Assembly (NCBI GenBank): GCA_903888345.1
Contig: CAISTG010000059.1
Span: forward strand, 1-41,421
Direction: 5' to 3'
Length of the DNA: 41,421 nt
Origin: Candidatus Buchananbacteria bacterium
GTDB taxonomy: Bacteria > Patescibacteriota > Patescibacteriia > 2-01-FULL-39-33
The position numbers were made by a program, and so were the translations under genes. Positions 15,961 to 23,207 of this stretch are shown here, in pieces (position 1 is the stretch's first letter; each line of letters opens with the position of its first letter). The notes beneath the pieces are model-generated. The model was not told the DNA's origin, did no database searches, and saw nothing but the letters and a program-made list of their open reading frames with translations.

Positions 15961-16091
15961 GGGAGGGGAAAAGCGTCAGCCATTTTCCATTGCACTTGCC
16001 TAAAAATAATTTTAGGTCGCTTATGCTTAAGTGCGACTGGAGAATATCTGATTTGTCCCTCTCTCAATCCCGCTTGATTGCGGGATTTTTA
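15961..16091 (+). ncRNA. Candidate rod-shaped small RNA with intrinsic terminator
   Basis: There is no ORF, but a near-continuous long hairpin. GGGAGGGG (15961-15968) pairs with CCTCTCTC (16058-16065). TCAG pairs with CTGA, ATTTTCCA with TGGAGAAT and GCACTT with AAGTGC, and an inner CCTAAAA-aata-TTTTAGG hairpin sits near the apex. The terminator AATCCCGC-ttgatt-GCGGGATT (16066-16087) plus TTT follows immediately. The overall shape (closed stem, internal loops, 105 nt) recalls 6S or SRP RNA. However, the SRP apical GGAAG/GCAG motif is absent and 6S RNA is usually longer, so I leave it unnamed. Confidence 0.6.
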
Positions 16092-16108
16092 ATTGTCAAA
16101 ATTAATGC

Positions 16109-16114
16109 TATAAT
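16109..16114 (+). promoter_or_regulatory. Extended -10 promoter for the membrane protein at 16204
   Basis: TGCTATAAT carries an extended -10 motif with TATAAT at 16109-16114. No good -35 box at the usual distance. Confidence 0.45.
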
Positions 16115-16134
16115 ATCGATAAGTAGATCGTCAT

Positions 16135-16192
16135 CCTGAGCTTAAGCGAAGGATCTCGTGGCATTCAGTTGGGATCCTTCGTGTTACTCAGG
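16135..16192 (+). repeat. REP-like palindrome (GTCATCCTGAG type)
   Basis: CCTGAG (16135) pairs with CTCAGG (16187), and inside it CGAAGGATC (16147) pairs with GATCCTTCG (16173). This is the common intergenic 'cctgagc...gaaggatc' type of palindrome. It lies in the leader of the gene at 16204. Confidence 0.75.
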
Positions 16193-16203
16193 TTGGCGTC
16201 TTA

Positions 16204-16647
16204 ATGTATAAGTCTATGTCACTAAAACAACTCCTAATTATTGTTATTGCTGCCACCATGATATTTTTGGTATCTTGGTTATTTATAATTTTTGAGGTTG
16301 ATCCGACTACCAGTGGCTGGATCGGTTTGTTAGTTTTTTATGCCAGTTTATTCTTTACTTTGTTGGGCGGCTTATTCGCTTTAGTAGTTATTATCCGCAA
16401 GTGGCGCAATAAGGACGAGCTAGAATATGAAATTGTTTCGCTTTCGGTACGACAGGCAATTTTCTTTTCTTTAACTATTGTTGGCGTTTTATTTTTGCAA
16501 AGCAAGAGATTTTTGACTTGGTGGAATTTGATCATCTTAATTTTAGCAGTTACTTTACTGGAGTATTTGTTTTTAAGTTTAAAACGCAAACCTATTACTC
16601 AAACTGAAACTCCCGCTCCGCCACCGTATATTCCACCTGATTTTTAA
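16204..16647 (+). CDS. Uncharacterised four-helix membrane protein
   Basis: This 147-residue protein appears to have four membrane segments at about residues 9-30, 38-63, 84-101 and 106-126. Between helices 2 and 3 is a short charged loop (IRKWRNKDELEYE), and a Pro-rich tail (TPAPPPYIPPDF) closes the protein. No motif indicates a function. The start could be the ATG at 16204 or the one at 16216. It lies alone between a palindrome and another REP element. Small four-helix proteins of this kind are frequent in Patescibacteria genomes. Confidence 0.7.
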   Translation: MYKSMSLKQLLIIVIAATMIFLVSWLFIIFEVDPTTSGWIGLLVFYASLFFTLLGGLFALVVIIRKWRNKDELEYEIVSLSVRQAIFFSLTIVGVLFLQSKRFLTWWNLIILILAVTLLEYLFLSLKRKPITQTETPAPPPYIPPDF

Positions 16648-16682
16648 TTTTATCTTTTTATTTTAAGTGAATTTATTAACTC

Positions 16683-16707
16683 GTCATTCCCGCGAAGGCG
16701 GGAATCT
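16683..16707 (+). repeat. REP-like palindrome (GTCATTCCCGCG type)
   Basis: ATTCCCGC-gaag-GCGGGAAT (16686-16705) is preceded by GTC. It belongs to the same family as copies at 18729, 18764, 20033 and 27897. Confidence 0.85.
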
Positions 16708-16732
16708 ATTTTTAATTGAATTAACTCTTGTC

Positions 16733-16868
16733 ACTTCTTTAGAAGAAGTAACCAAGAATCGCGACCGGTTAAAAATCATGGCTGAATTTTAGACTTCGTT
16801 CACTAAACCAAAAACGCTAGCGCTGTTTTAGTTTGCCTATCGGCCGTTCACTATCGTCTAAAATCAGC
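16733..16868 (+). repeat. Intergenic palindromic segment
   Basis: ACTTCTT-tag-AAGAAGT (16733-16749) is followed by a nested structure. GCTGAATTTTAGAC (16781) pairs with GTCTAAAATCAGC (16856) with one bulge. Inside, ACTAAA (16802) pairs with TTTAGT (16827) around the palindrome CGCTAGCG. No convincing ORF. It may be a mobile repeat or a remnant. Confidence 0.55.
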
Positions 16869-16916
16869 ACAATATTTTTAAATGGTCGCACTAGGGAACG
16901 AAAAAAATATATACAT

Positions 16917-17591
16917 ATGCTTAAATCAATTGATACGCAATGGGAAAAAATATATAAGAACGAAGGAAAGTCTTATAAGTATTATGATATTTTAGAACAT
17001 CCTCATCCTGATATGGGAAAGATTGTTAAGATATTTAAAAAAAATAGAGTCAAAACTGTTTTAGATCTTGGTTGTGGTGCTGGCCGTAACGCTTATTTTC
17101 TAGCCAAAAATGATTTCGACGTTTATGGATTAGACAATGCTCCAGCTGGATTAAAAATACTTAAAAAAGCTCTTAAGAATCAAGACTTAAAAGCTGATCT
17201 TAAGGTGGGAGATGTATATAAAGTCTTGCCGTATAAGGACAACACATTTGATGCGTTAATTAGTATTCAAGTAATACAGCACGCAAAAGAGACAACAATT
17301 ATTAAGGCAATCAAGGAAATCGTGCGAGTCGTTAAACCGGGGGGATTAATATTTATTACTCTGTGTGGTCGTTATTCAAACAGCAAGATAAGATTATTTT
17401 TGGTTAAAACCGCGAAGAAGATCGCTCCCAATACATATTTGCCAACTCAGGGAAATGAAGCTGGTTTGGTTCATTTTATCTATAATAAGGATTTAATCAA
17501 AAAACACTTTAGTAATTTTGAAATTTTAGAGTTTTGGCGAGACGACAAAGACTATTTCGCCTTTGTTGGTCGTAATAAAAAGTCAATATAA
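16917..17591 (+). CDS. Class I SAM-dependent methyltransferase
   Basis: The ATG at 16917 (MLKSIDTQWEKIYKNEG) gives 224 residues. An upstream in-frame extension runs through the palindromic repeat and is rejected. The AdoMet-binding motif I VLDLGCGAGRNAYFLA (about residues 49-64), the acidic end of strand 2 (YGLDNAP), LKVGDVYKVLPYKDNTFDALISIQVIQH (motifs II-III) and VRVVKPGGLIFITL follow the UbiE/Methyltransf_11-like order. The substrate cannot be read. N-terminal TQWEKIY resembles SAM methyltransferases acting on small molecules or tellurite-type proteins. It stands alone between repeats and the pheS promoter. Confidence 0.88.
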   Translation: MLKSIDTQWEKIYKNEGKSYKYYDILEHPHPDMGKIVKIFKKNRVKTVLDLGCGAGRNAYFLAKNDFDVYGLDNAPAGLKILKKALKNQDLKADLKVGDVYKVLPYKDNTFDALISIQVIQHAKETTIIKAIKEIVRVVKPGGLIFITLCGRYSNSKIRLFLVKTAKKIAPNTYLPTQGNEAGLVHFIYNKDLIKKHFSNFEILEFWRDDKDYFAFVGRNKKSI

Positions 17592-17606
17592 TGAAAAAAT
17601 ACAAAT

Positions 17607-17636
17607 TTGACTAAATCTAGGTAAAAGTATTATGAT
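17607..17636 (+). promoter_or_regulatory. Promoter of pheS
   Basis: TTGACT at 17607-17612 and TATGAT at 17631-17636 with an 18-base spacer. The ATG at 17646 lies only about 10 bases beyond the -10 box, so the mRNA is nearly or fully leaderless. Confidence 0.65.
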
Positions 17637-17645
17637 ATATACATT

Positions 17646-18722
17646 ATGAAACAAAAACTTCAAGATCTAAAACAGCAATTTGCTGCTGAAAAAGCGTCGA
17701 TCAAAACTCCTGCCGACTTAGAAGTCGTGGAAAACAAATACCTGGGCCGTAAAGCTGGGTTACTGACTAATATCATGAAAGGCATTAAGGATGTGGCCAA
17801 AGAAGAAGTCGCCGAAGTCGGTACACTGGCCAATGAAACCAAGAATTACATCATGTCAGGATTAGAAGAAATTAAGAATAGTCTTGGTGGTGGATCAGTT
17901 CATTTTGATTTTACTGTGCCGGGTAACAAGCCGCCAATTGGTCACTTGCACTTGGCAACTATTGCGATGCGCGAAATTGAAGGTATCTTAGAGCCGCTAG
18001 GATTTACTAGAACGCGCCATCACGATGTGGAATGGGATTATTACGCTTTTGAAACTTTAAATATGCCTGGAGATCATCCCGCTAGAGATGACTGGGAAAC
18101 TTTTTTTATTGACGAGGCACCGATTAAGATGAACTTGCCGGAGAAGTCACTGAAATTAGTTAAAGAGGGGAGACGAGTGCTGACTCCGCATACTTCTAGT
18201 ATTCAAGTTCGTGAAATGGAAAAAGGCGTCTTACCGATTCGCATGATGAATATTTCCAAATGCTATCGCCGACAGATTGATGTCTCACACGTGCCGATGT
18301 TTCATCAATTTGAAGGTTTAGTAATTGATAAAGGAATTAATATCACTCACTTGAAGGGGACAGTAGAATATTTCGTCAAGAAATTCTTCGGCGAAGATCG
18401 CACTATCCGTCTGCGTCCGCATCACTTCCAGTTTACCGAACCAAGTTTTGAAATCGATATCTCTTGTGGCTTGTGTCATGGCACAGGAAAGTTAGAAGAC
18501 GGAACTTCTTGCCGTATGTGCAAAGAGGGTTGGTTGGAATTAGCCGGTGCCGGTATGGTGCATCCTAATGTACTAAAGGCTGGTGGCATTGATCCAGAAA
18601 AATATTCCGGCTTCGCTTTCGGTTGGGGAGTAGAGAGATGTTATTCTATGAAGTCCGGACTTAATATTGATGACTTGCGATTGTTGTATAAAAACGATTT
18701 GAGATTTAATGAGCAGTTTTAG
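17646..18722 (+). CDS. pheS: Phenylalanyl-tRNA synthetase alpha subunit
   Basis: PheS carries the class II catalytic core of the (alpha-beta)2 enzyme that charges tRNA-Phe. The 358 residues comprise an N-terminal coiled coil (residues 1-75) and the catalytic domain with GHLHLATIAMREIEGIL, DDWETFFID, LTPHTSSIQVREM, the motif 2 region CYRRQIDVSHVPMFHQFEGLVID and the motif 3 region GFAFGWGVERCYSMKSGLNDLR-like end. A Cys pair set, CGLCHGTG...CRMCKEGW, sits before GAGMVHPNVLKAGG and may bind zinc. The partner pheT is 700 bases downstream, separated by two small genes. Confidence 0.97.
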   Translation: MKQKLQDLKQQFAAEKASIKTPADLEVVENKYLGRKAGLLTNIMKGIKDVAKEEVAEVGTLANETKNYIMSGLEEIKNSLGGGSVHFDFTVPGNKPPIGHLHLATIAMREIEGILEPLGFTRTRHHDVEWDYYAFETLNMPGDHPARDDWETFFIDEAPIKMNLPEKSLKLVKEGRRVLTPHTSSIQVREMEKGVLPIRMMNISKCYRRQIDVSHVPMFHQFEGLVIDKGINITHLKGTVEYFVKKFFGEDRTIRLRPHHFQFTEPSFEIDISCGLCHGTGKLEDGTSCRMCKEGWLELAGAGMVHPNVLKAGGIDPEKYSGFAFGWGVERCYSMKSGLNIDDLRLLYKNDLRFNEQF

Positions 18723-18728
18723 TCCGCC

Positions 18729-18787
18729 GTCATTCCGGCCTTGAGCCGGAATCTGAGCCCTGCGTCATTCCCGCGCAGGCGGGAATC
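18729..18787 (+). repeat. Pair of REP-like palindromes after pheS
   Basis: Two adjacent hairpins: ATTCCGGC-cttga-GCCGGAAT (18732-18752) and ATTCCCGC-gcag-GCGGGAAT (18767-18786), each preceded by GTC. They belong to the GTCATTCC repeat family and could also end transcription or protect mRNA ends. Confidence 0.85.
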
Positions 18788-18812
18788 TAGTTCATATAAA
18801 AATAATAATAAT

Positions 18813-19073
18813 ATGAATAACAATCTCGTAATTTTCTCGCTTGAATTATTATTAGCAATAATCTACTTAGTTTTTGGAATTGTTAGGATTGTTAATGGAT
18901 TTAAAACTAAAAATATGAAGTTAATGATTTTTGATTTTAGCAAGAAAAAGGGTACCTTATTGGGTACTTCAAAAGAAAAAGTAAAGTTTTATTTGAATTT
19001 GGTCGCGAATTTGTTAATTGTATTTGCTTTAATGAATTTTTGTTATTTGCTCTTACAAATAATGTTCGCATAA
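18813..19073 (+). CDS. Small two-helix membrane protein
   Basis: The product of 86 residues from the ATG at 18813 has two membrane segments, about residues 5-27 and 60-84. They are joined by a basic cytoplasmic loop with KTKNMKLMIFDFSKKKGTLLG. An in-frame ATG at 18741 would extend the protein across the REP palindromes (giving the SFPRRRESS-type peptide typical of translated REP repeats) and is rejected. No function can be assigned. It sits between pheS and pheT on the same strand. Confidence 0.65.
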   Translation: MNNNLVIFSLELLLAIIYLVFGIVRIVNGFKTKNMKLMIFDFSKKKGTLLGTSKEKVKFYLNLVANLLIVFALMNFCYLLLQIMFA

Positions 19074-19097
19074 AAAATATATTTATTACCAAATTTT

Positions 19098-19421
19098 ATG
19101 AACGTAAGACAAAAAGAGATTATTCAATTAGCTCAGGACCTGGGCCTTAAATATAAAGGAACTCTGTCTGTTGGGTTTCCGCTACTGGATTTTTACGTTG
19201 GTAGACGACCAATGCGGATGTTCGGAAATTATACGGATTCAAATTTGATTGGTACATACAACAATAAAGAAATTAGAATTTACGATAATTCAAGTTATCT
19301 GATTACTCCGTCGTCTACCTATATAATTATTAACGGAAAGCAGATATTCCCTAAAGATAAATTAGATAGAAAAATTTTAGATATAAAGGAAATTAATGCG
19401 ATTCTCGCGCAAAATACTTAA
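19098..19421 (+). CDS. Uncharacterised small soluble protein
   Basis: This is a 107-residue protein without signal peptide or membrane helix. It has an N-terminal helix (MNVRQKEIIQLAQDLGLKYKG) followed by beta-rich sequence (MRMFGNYTDSNLIGTYNNKEIRIYDN) and a final helix (KILDIKEINAILA). The pattern resembles small DUF-type proteins in which a short helical region precedes a barrel-like sheet, but I recognise no family. It ends two bases before the pheT start, so translation of the two may be coupled. Confidence 0.6.
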   Translation: MNVRQKEIIQLAQDLGLKYKGTLSVGFPLLDFYVGRRPMRMFGNYTDSNLIGTYNNKEIRIYDNSSYLITPSSTYIIINGKQIFPKDKLDRKILDIKEINAILAQNT

Positions 19422-19423
19422 CT

Positions 19424-21853
19424 ATGAACTTAAATATTTCTTACAACTGGCTAAAGTCGTATGTCAAAACCAGTTTGACACCGCAAGAATTTTCCAAACG
19501 AATTTCACTCTCAGGTCCTTCGGTTGATCGTATTAATGAGGTCAAACCTAATTTCAGCAAGGTAGTCGTGGGACAAATCAATAAGATCGACAATCATCCT
19601 GATGCCGATAAGCTTCATGTCTGCCAAGTTAATGTCGGCGAAAAAGAACCGTTGCAAATCGTTTGTGGCGCTCCCAATATTAAAGAAGGCCAAAAGGTGC
19701 CAGTTGTTTTGGTTGGCGGTAAAGTTGGTGACTTTGATATTAAACCAGCTAAACTTCGCGGAGTCGAAAGCTTTGGCATGATGTGCAGTCAAAAAGAACT
19801 CGGACTCGGTGAAGACCACACCGGAATTTTTATCTTACCGGATTACGTCAAAGTCGGTGCCGCCTTAGAATCAGTAATGCCAATTGAAGATACGATTCTT
19901 GATATTGAGATCACCTCTAATCGTCCTGATGCGATGAGCGTTATTGGAATTGCCCGTGAAGCGGCAGCGATTATGGATGAAAAATTCCTTTATGTAACGC
20001 CAAAACCCAATATGAATATCAAAACCTCGGGCGTCATTCCTGCGAAGGCAGAAATCCAGGGGGATGGATTCCGGGTCAAGCCCGGAATGACAAAAAGGGG
20101 AGATGGTGCAACATTACACGTTAAAGTAGCTGAAGATAAGCTCTGTCCGCGCTACTCAGCGATTGTCATGGGTGAAGTAAAAGTTGAGGCCTCACCATTA
20201 TGGATGCAACAAAGATTATTAGCTTCTGGTTTGCGTCCAATTAACAATTTAGTCGATATCACAAATTATATCTTATTAGAATTCGGTCAACCGATGCACG
20301 TTTTTGATTATGATAAACTACTTGGCGCGGAAATCAATGTCCGCTTGGCCAAGGCAGGTGAAAAAATCTTGGCATTAGATGCCAAAGAATATGAATTGGC
20401 AATAGATCAATTAGTGATTGCTGATAAAGAAAATCCAGTGGCTGTTGCTGGCGTGATGGGTGGAGAATTATCTGCTGCTACCACGACTACTAAGACAATT
20501 GTTTTTGAGTGCGCTAATTTTAATCCAGTCTCAGTTAGAAAGACCTCGAGAGCCCTTAATTTGCGTTCTGAGAGCTCTTCACTCTATGAGAAGGGAATTA
20601 GTCCAGAAAATTGTACCGCCGCGATGATGCGCGCGATTGAGCTGGCGCAAGAATTATGTGGTGCTAAGATTTCTAGCAAATTGGTTGATGTAAAATCATA
20701 CAAATATAAAGATCAAACAATCACCTTAGATTTAGACAAAGTTAACTTTGCGCTGGGAGTAAAAATCAAACCAGGCGAAATTAAAAAGAATTTAGAGGCT
20801 TTAGGATTTGAAATTTCATCTACCAAAACTAAGAAGGACGAATTCAAAGTGACGATTCCTTGGTGGCGTGATGGTGACATCGAAGGGCAACATGATTTGA
20901 TTGAAGAAATTGCTCGCATGCATGGCTATCATAACTTACCGACAGAAATTATGTCTGGCGCCCTACCAAAGGCGACTGCCAGCGTTAATTTTGCACTAGA
21001 AGACAAAATTAAGGATATTTTAGTGGGCTTTGGCTTGACTGAGCTCTATACTTATTCCTTTATTTCCGAAAAACTCGTCACCAACGTCGGCTTAAAATTG
21101 GAAGATCATATTAAAATTAATAACCCATTAAGCTCTGATTTTGAATACATGAGGATTTCATTGCTGCCAGGAGTTTTGCAGGTTATTGCCGAAAACCAAG
21201 GCTTTTATCCGTCAGGAAAGTTGTTTGATTTAAGCCAGGTGTATTTGCCGCTTGGCGCTAATGATTTGGCTGATGAAAAGTTTAAATTGCTAGTTGCTTG
21301 CTTTGGTTCTGAAGTAGAAACAGTCGCTAGTGATGCCAGGGGATTGTTAGACGGTTTAATGCAGAGATTAAATATTGCTGATACGACTTTGAAGAGTATT
21401 GATGGCGGATCAGGAATTTATGTTGGTGAAAATAAATTAGGCGAGATTAAAATTATCGAAACTAAAATTCTATCAGCTTTTGGCATCAAGAAAGCTGTTG
21501 CCGTTATTGAATTAGATTTTAGTGAAGTTGAAAAACATGCTAAATCTGCACCAACCTATAAACCAATTGCTAAATTTCCGGCGATTGAACTAGATTTGTC
21601 GATGGAAATTGATAATGTGGTTACTTTTGCGGAAGTAGCCAATATTGCTAGTGATGCTGGTGCGCCACTGATAGAAAAAGTTGATTTCTTATCGGTCTAT
21701 GCGGGCGATAAAATTCCTGAGGGTAAGAAAGCGTTAGCCATTAGAATTGTTTATCGTGATCTAAATAAAACTTTAGAACTTGCCGAAGCACAAAAGGCAC
21801 ATGATAAAGTTGTTGTAGAATTAAAAAAGAGTTATAATATAGTTGTAAGGTAA
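19424..21853 (+). CDS. pheT: Phenylalanyl-tRNA synthetase beta subunit (with an in-frame palindromic repeat)
   Basis: PheT (809 residues) binds and edits tRNA-Phe with PheS. The order is: N-terminal strand (NISYNWLKSYV); the EMAP-like tRNA-binding domain (about 44-150, VGQINKIDNHPDADKLHVCQV); the B3/B4 editing region (LRPINNLVDITNYILLEFGQPMHVFDYDKL); B5 (about 420-500); a catalytic-like core (EDKIKDILVGFGLTELYTYSF, PLSSDFEYMRISLLPGVL); and the C-terminal FDX-ACB domain (KFPAIELDLS...GKKALAIRIVYRD). Residues about 203-224 are encoded by a REP-like palindrome (20033-20091) inserted in frame between the tRNA-binding and B3/B4 parts. The frame stays open and the protein is otherwise complete. Confidence 0.96.
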   Translation: MNLNISYNWLKSYVKTSLTPQEFSKRISLSGPSVDRINEVKPNFSKVVVGQINKIDNHPDADKLHVCQVNVGEKEPLQIVCGAPNIKEGQKVPVVLVGGKVGDFDIKPAKLRGVESFGMMCSQKELGLGEDHTGIFILPDYVKVGAALESVMPIEDTILDIEITSNRPDAMSVIGIAREAAAIMDEKFLYVTPKPNMNIKTSGVIPAKAEIQGDGFRVKPGMTKRGDGATLHVKVAEDKLCPRYSAIVMGEVKVEASPLWMQQRLLASGLRPINNLVDITNYILLEFGQPMHVFDYDKLLGAEINVRLAKAGEKILALDAKEYELAIDQLVIADKENPVAVAGVMGGELSAATTTTKTIVFECANFNPVSVRKTSRALNLRSESSSLYEKGISPENCTAAMMRAIELAQELCGAKISSKLVDVKSYKYKDQTITLDLDKVNFALGVKIKPGEIKKNLEALGFEISSTKTKKDEFKVTIPWWRDGDIEGQHDLIEEIARMHGYHNLPTEIMSGALPKATASVNFALEDKIKDILVGFGLTELYTYSFISEKLVTNVGLKLEDHIKINNPLSSDFEYMRISLLPGVLQVIAENQGFYPSGKLFDLSQVYLPLGANDLADEKFKLLVACFGSEVETVASDARGLLDGLMQRLNIADTTLKSIDGGSGIYVGENKLGEIKIIETKILSAFGIKKAVAVIELDFSEVEKHAKSAPTYKPIAKFPAIELDLSMEIDNVVTFAEVANIASDAGAPLIEKVDFLSVYAGDKIPEGKKALAIRIVYRDLNKTLELAEAQKAHDKVVVELKKSYNIVVR
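20033..20091 (+). repeat. REP-like palindromic element inside pheT, in frame
   Basis: The element begins GTCATTCC (20033) and ends GGAATGAC (20091). It has two hairpins: CCTGC-gaa-GGCAG and ATTCCGGG-tcaag-CCCGGAAT. It belongs to the same family as the intergenic copies, but here it is translated as VIPAKAEIQGDGFRVKPGMT. Its 59 bases add no stop and keep the pheT frame open together with flanking bases. Confidence 0.85.
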
Positions 21854-21946
21854 TTACGAATTATGAATTTCAAATTACGAATTAAATTTATTTGTGGTTA
21901 AGTGAAATTCAGGTATTCGTAATTCGTAATTTTTAATTCGTAATTA
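21851..21946 (+). repeat. AT-rich palindromic (MITE-like) element
   Basis: TAATTACGAATTA (21851-21863) is the exact inverse of TAATTCGTAATTA (21934-21946). Further inner copies of AATTACGAATT and ATTCGTAATT occur. It overlaps the pheT stop. Related AATTACGAAT strings occur at 7127-7145 and 34781-34799. Confidence 0.7.
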
Positions 21947-21954
21947 TTAATACC

Positions 21955-22260
21955 ATGCTTAGTACATCTTTAGACCTGTTTTGGGTCGCGTTAGCGTTCG
22001 CCGTTCTTTGGATTGGCATCGCCACCGGTTTTGCTATTTTCTATTTTGCTTTGTTGGTGCGTAACATTTGGCGCATTAGTGAAAGCATTAAGAAAAAAGT
22101 TGAGGCCGTGCAAAAAGTCATGACCGCCTTTAAGGGTAGGGTCGAGAATACTGCTTCTTATGTTCCGCCACTAATTGATGCTGCCACTAAAATTATTGAA
22201 GCGATGGTAGAAAAGAAGAAAGCACAGGCAGCTAGTGGTAAAAAATCAAAAAAGAAATAA
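21955..22260 (+). CDS. Small membrane-anchored protein with basic tail
   Basis: The product of 101 residues has one N-terminal membrane helix (about residues 9-37, WVALAFAVLWIGIATGFAIFY). An amphipathic helical region follows (SESIKKKVEAVQKVMTAFKGRVENTASYV), then a Lys-rich C-terminus (KKKAQAASGKKSKKK). This resembles DUF948-like or YtxH-like small membrane proteins, but the match is only by general shape. It follows the AT-rich palindrome after pheT and precedes another small membrane gene. Confidence 0.65.
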   Translation: MLSTSLDLFWVALAFAVLWIGIATGFAIFYFALLVRNIWRISESIKKKVEAVQKVMTAFKGRVENTASYVPPLIDAATKIIEAMVEKKKAQAASGKKSKKK

Positions 22261-22281
22261 TTAATTGATGACACTAATCAT

Positions 22282-22512
22282 ATGCTCGCATCAATCGCGT
22301 TAATGCCTGTCCTTGGCTTACCAGCCATTGCTTACGGCGGCTTCGCCACTCTCATCTTATTCGCCTTTGTAGCTGTTATTGGCCATAGGATTTTCAAGGG
22401 AACTTGTAAACTTAAAAACCCCATTAAAGTCCACCAAATTGTCGCCATCCTGTCATTTATTTTTGCGGTGATTCATGGCGTGCTGGGATTATCAATTTTA
22501 TTAGGATTCTAA
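22282..22512 (+). CDS. Small membrane protein (two or three helices)
   Basis: The product of 76 residues has an N-terminal hydrophobic segment (MLASIALMPVLGLPAIAYGGF), a second helix (ATLILFAFVAVIGHRIF) and a third (HQIVAILSFIFAVIHGVLGLSILLGF). His residues in helix 3 and the HRIFKGTCKLKN loop resemble small cytochrome-b-like or DUF4405-like helices. With no second His pair, heme binding is not supported. A clear terminator follows at 22532. Confidence 0.65.
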   Translation: MLASIALMPVLGLPAIAYGGFATLILFAFVAVIGHRIFKGTCKLKNPIKVHQIVAILSFIFAVIHGVLGLSILLGF

Positions 22513-22531
22513 TCTAAATTTAGATAAAAAC

Positions 22532-22558
22532 AACCGGATTAATGTCCGGTTGTTTTAT
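22532..22558 (+). terminator. Terminator after the small membrane gene
   Basis: AACCGGA (22532-22538) pairs with TCCGGTT (22545-22551), followed by GTTTTATT. Confidence 0.8.
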
Positions 22559-22560
22559 TA

Positions 22561-22589
22561 TTGACAAAATTTCTTAGTGGTGGTATAAT
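22561..22589 (+). promoter_or_regulatory. Consensus promoter of the kinase-like/zinc-ribbon operon
   Basis: TTGACA at 22561-22566, 17-base spacer, TATAAT at 22584-22589 with an extended TGG. It is as strong as the promoter at 14109. Confidence 0.85.
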
Positions 22590-22640
22590 AGTTTGAAGTT
22601 CATTAAACAATTAACAATCGACTCTAGAGGAGATTAAATC

Positions 22641-23189
22641 ATGAGATTCCATCGTGGAAGCATCAGGTCCGTGTTGATCATTGGCTCTTTGGCCTTTAAG
22701 TTCCCCCAAATTAATCCACTGAAGGCTTTGCATAATATTATTATTGCCTTGAGCTGGAAGGGGGAAATGACTCTTAGAGAGAGAATATATCTCACTTTGA
22801 GCCTTAATGATGAGGTGCTGAATACCTCCCAGTACTATCTCTTTCGCGGTATTAGAGCAAATCTGCGAGAACGGAGGTTCTACAAGAGTAGTCGTTTATC
22901 GATTTTGGTTCCCACATATTTCAGCCTTTTTGGCTTAGTCAATATTCAAAGGGCGGGTGATATTATAGAGATGGGGATAGATGATTTTGTGAGTGAGATC
23001 ATGAAATTAACCAATAACGACCAGTCAATTCACGATGATACTCACACCCTTACCAATCCCGCAAACTATGTGGAAATGGATGGACATCTGATGATTGTCG
23101 ACTATGGCAGTAGCGGATGTCGCAATTACCTCATGAAGTGGGGTCAAGAGATTTATGATAATTTCTTGTGGTTCAGGATTTACAGCTAA
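22641..23189 (+). CDS. Reduced kinase-like protein (APH/protein-kinase fold suspected)
   Basis: The protein has 182 residues, and its start is fixed by AGAGGAGATTAAATC before the ATG. The C-terminal half contains HDD at residues 131-133, PANYV (Asn142) and HLMIVDYGS (Asp154-Tyr-Gly156). This matches the HxD...N...D(F/Y)G spacing of kinase and aminoglycoside-phosphotransferase active sites apart from a 3-4 residue insertion. Near the N-terminus GSLAFKFP (Lys20) could be the beta3 lysine strand. No Gly-rich loop is evident and the protein is much shorter than a full kinase, so it may be a minimal kinase or pseudokinase. Phosphotransfer is inferred, not shown. It is cotranscribed with the zinc-ribbon gene 18 bases downstream. 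Confidence 0.6.
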   Translation: MRFHRGSIRSVLIIGSLAFKFPQINPLKALHNIIIALSWKGEMTLRERIYLTLSLNDEVLNTSQYYLFRGIRANLRERRFYKSSRLSILVPTYFSLFGLVNIQRAGDIIEMGIDDFVSEIMKLTNNDQSIHDDTHTLTNPANYVEMDGHLMIVDYGSSGCRNYLMKWGQEIYDNFLWFRIYS

Positions 23190-23207
23190 CAACGAAGGAG
23201 ATTAACC

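Noticed and set aside
16833-16916. Longer N-terminus of the methyltransferase.
   Set aside because: It would translate the palindromic repeat. The usual methyltransferase start TQWEKIY begins just after the ATG at 16917.
18741-18812. Upstream start for the small membrane protein, giving an SFPRRRESS peptide.
   Set aside because: This is the translation of the REP palindrome, a common artefact. The ATG at 18813 starts the first membrane helix.
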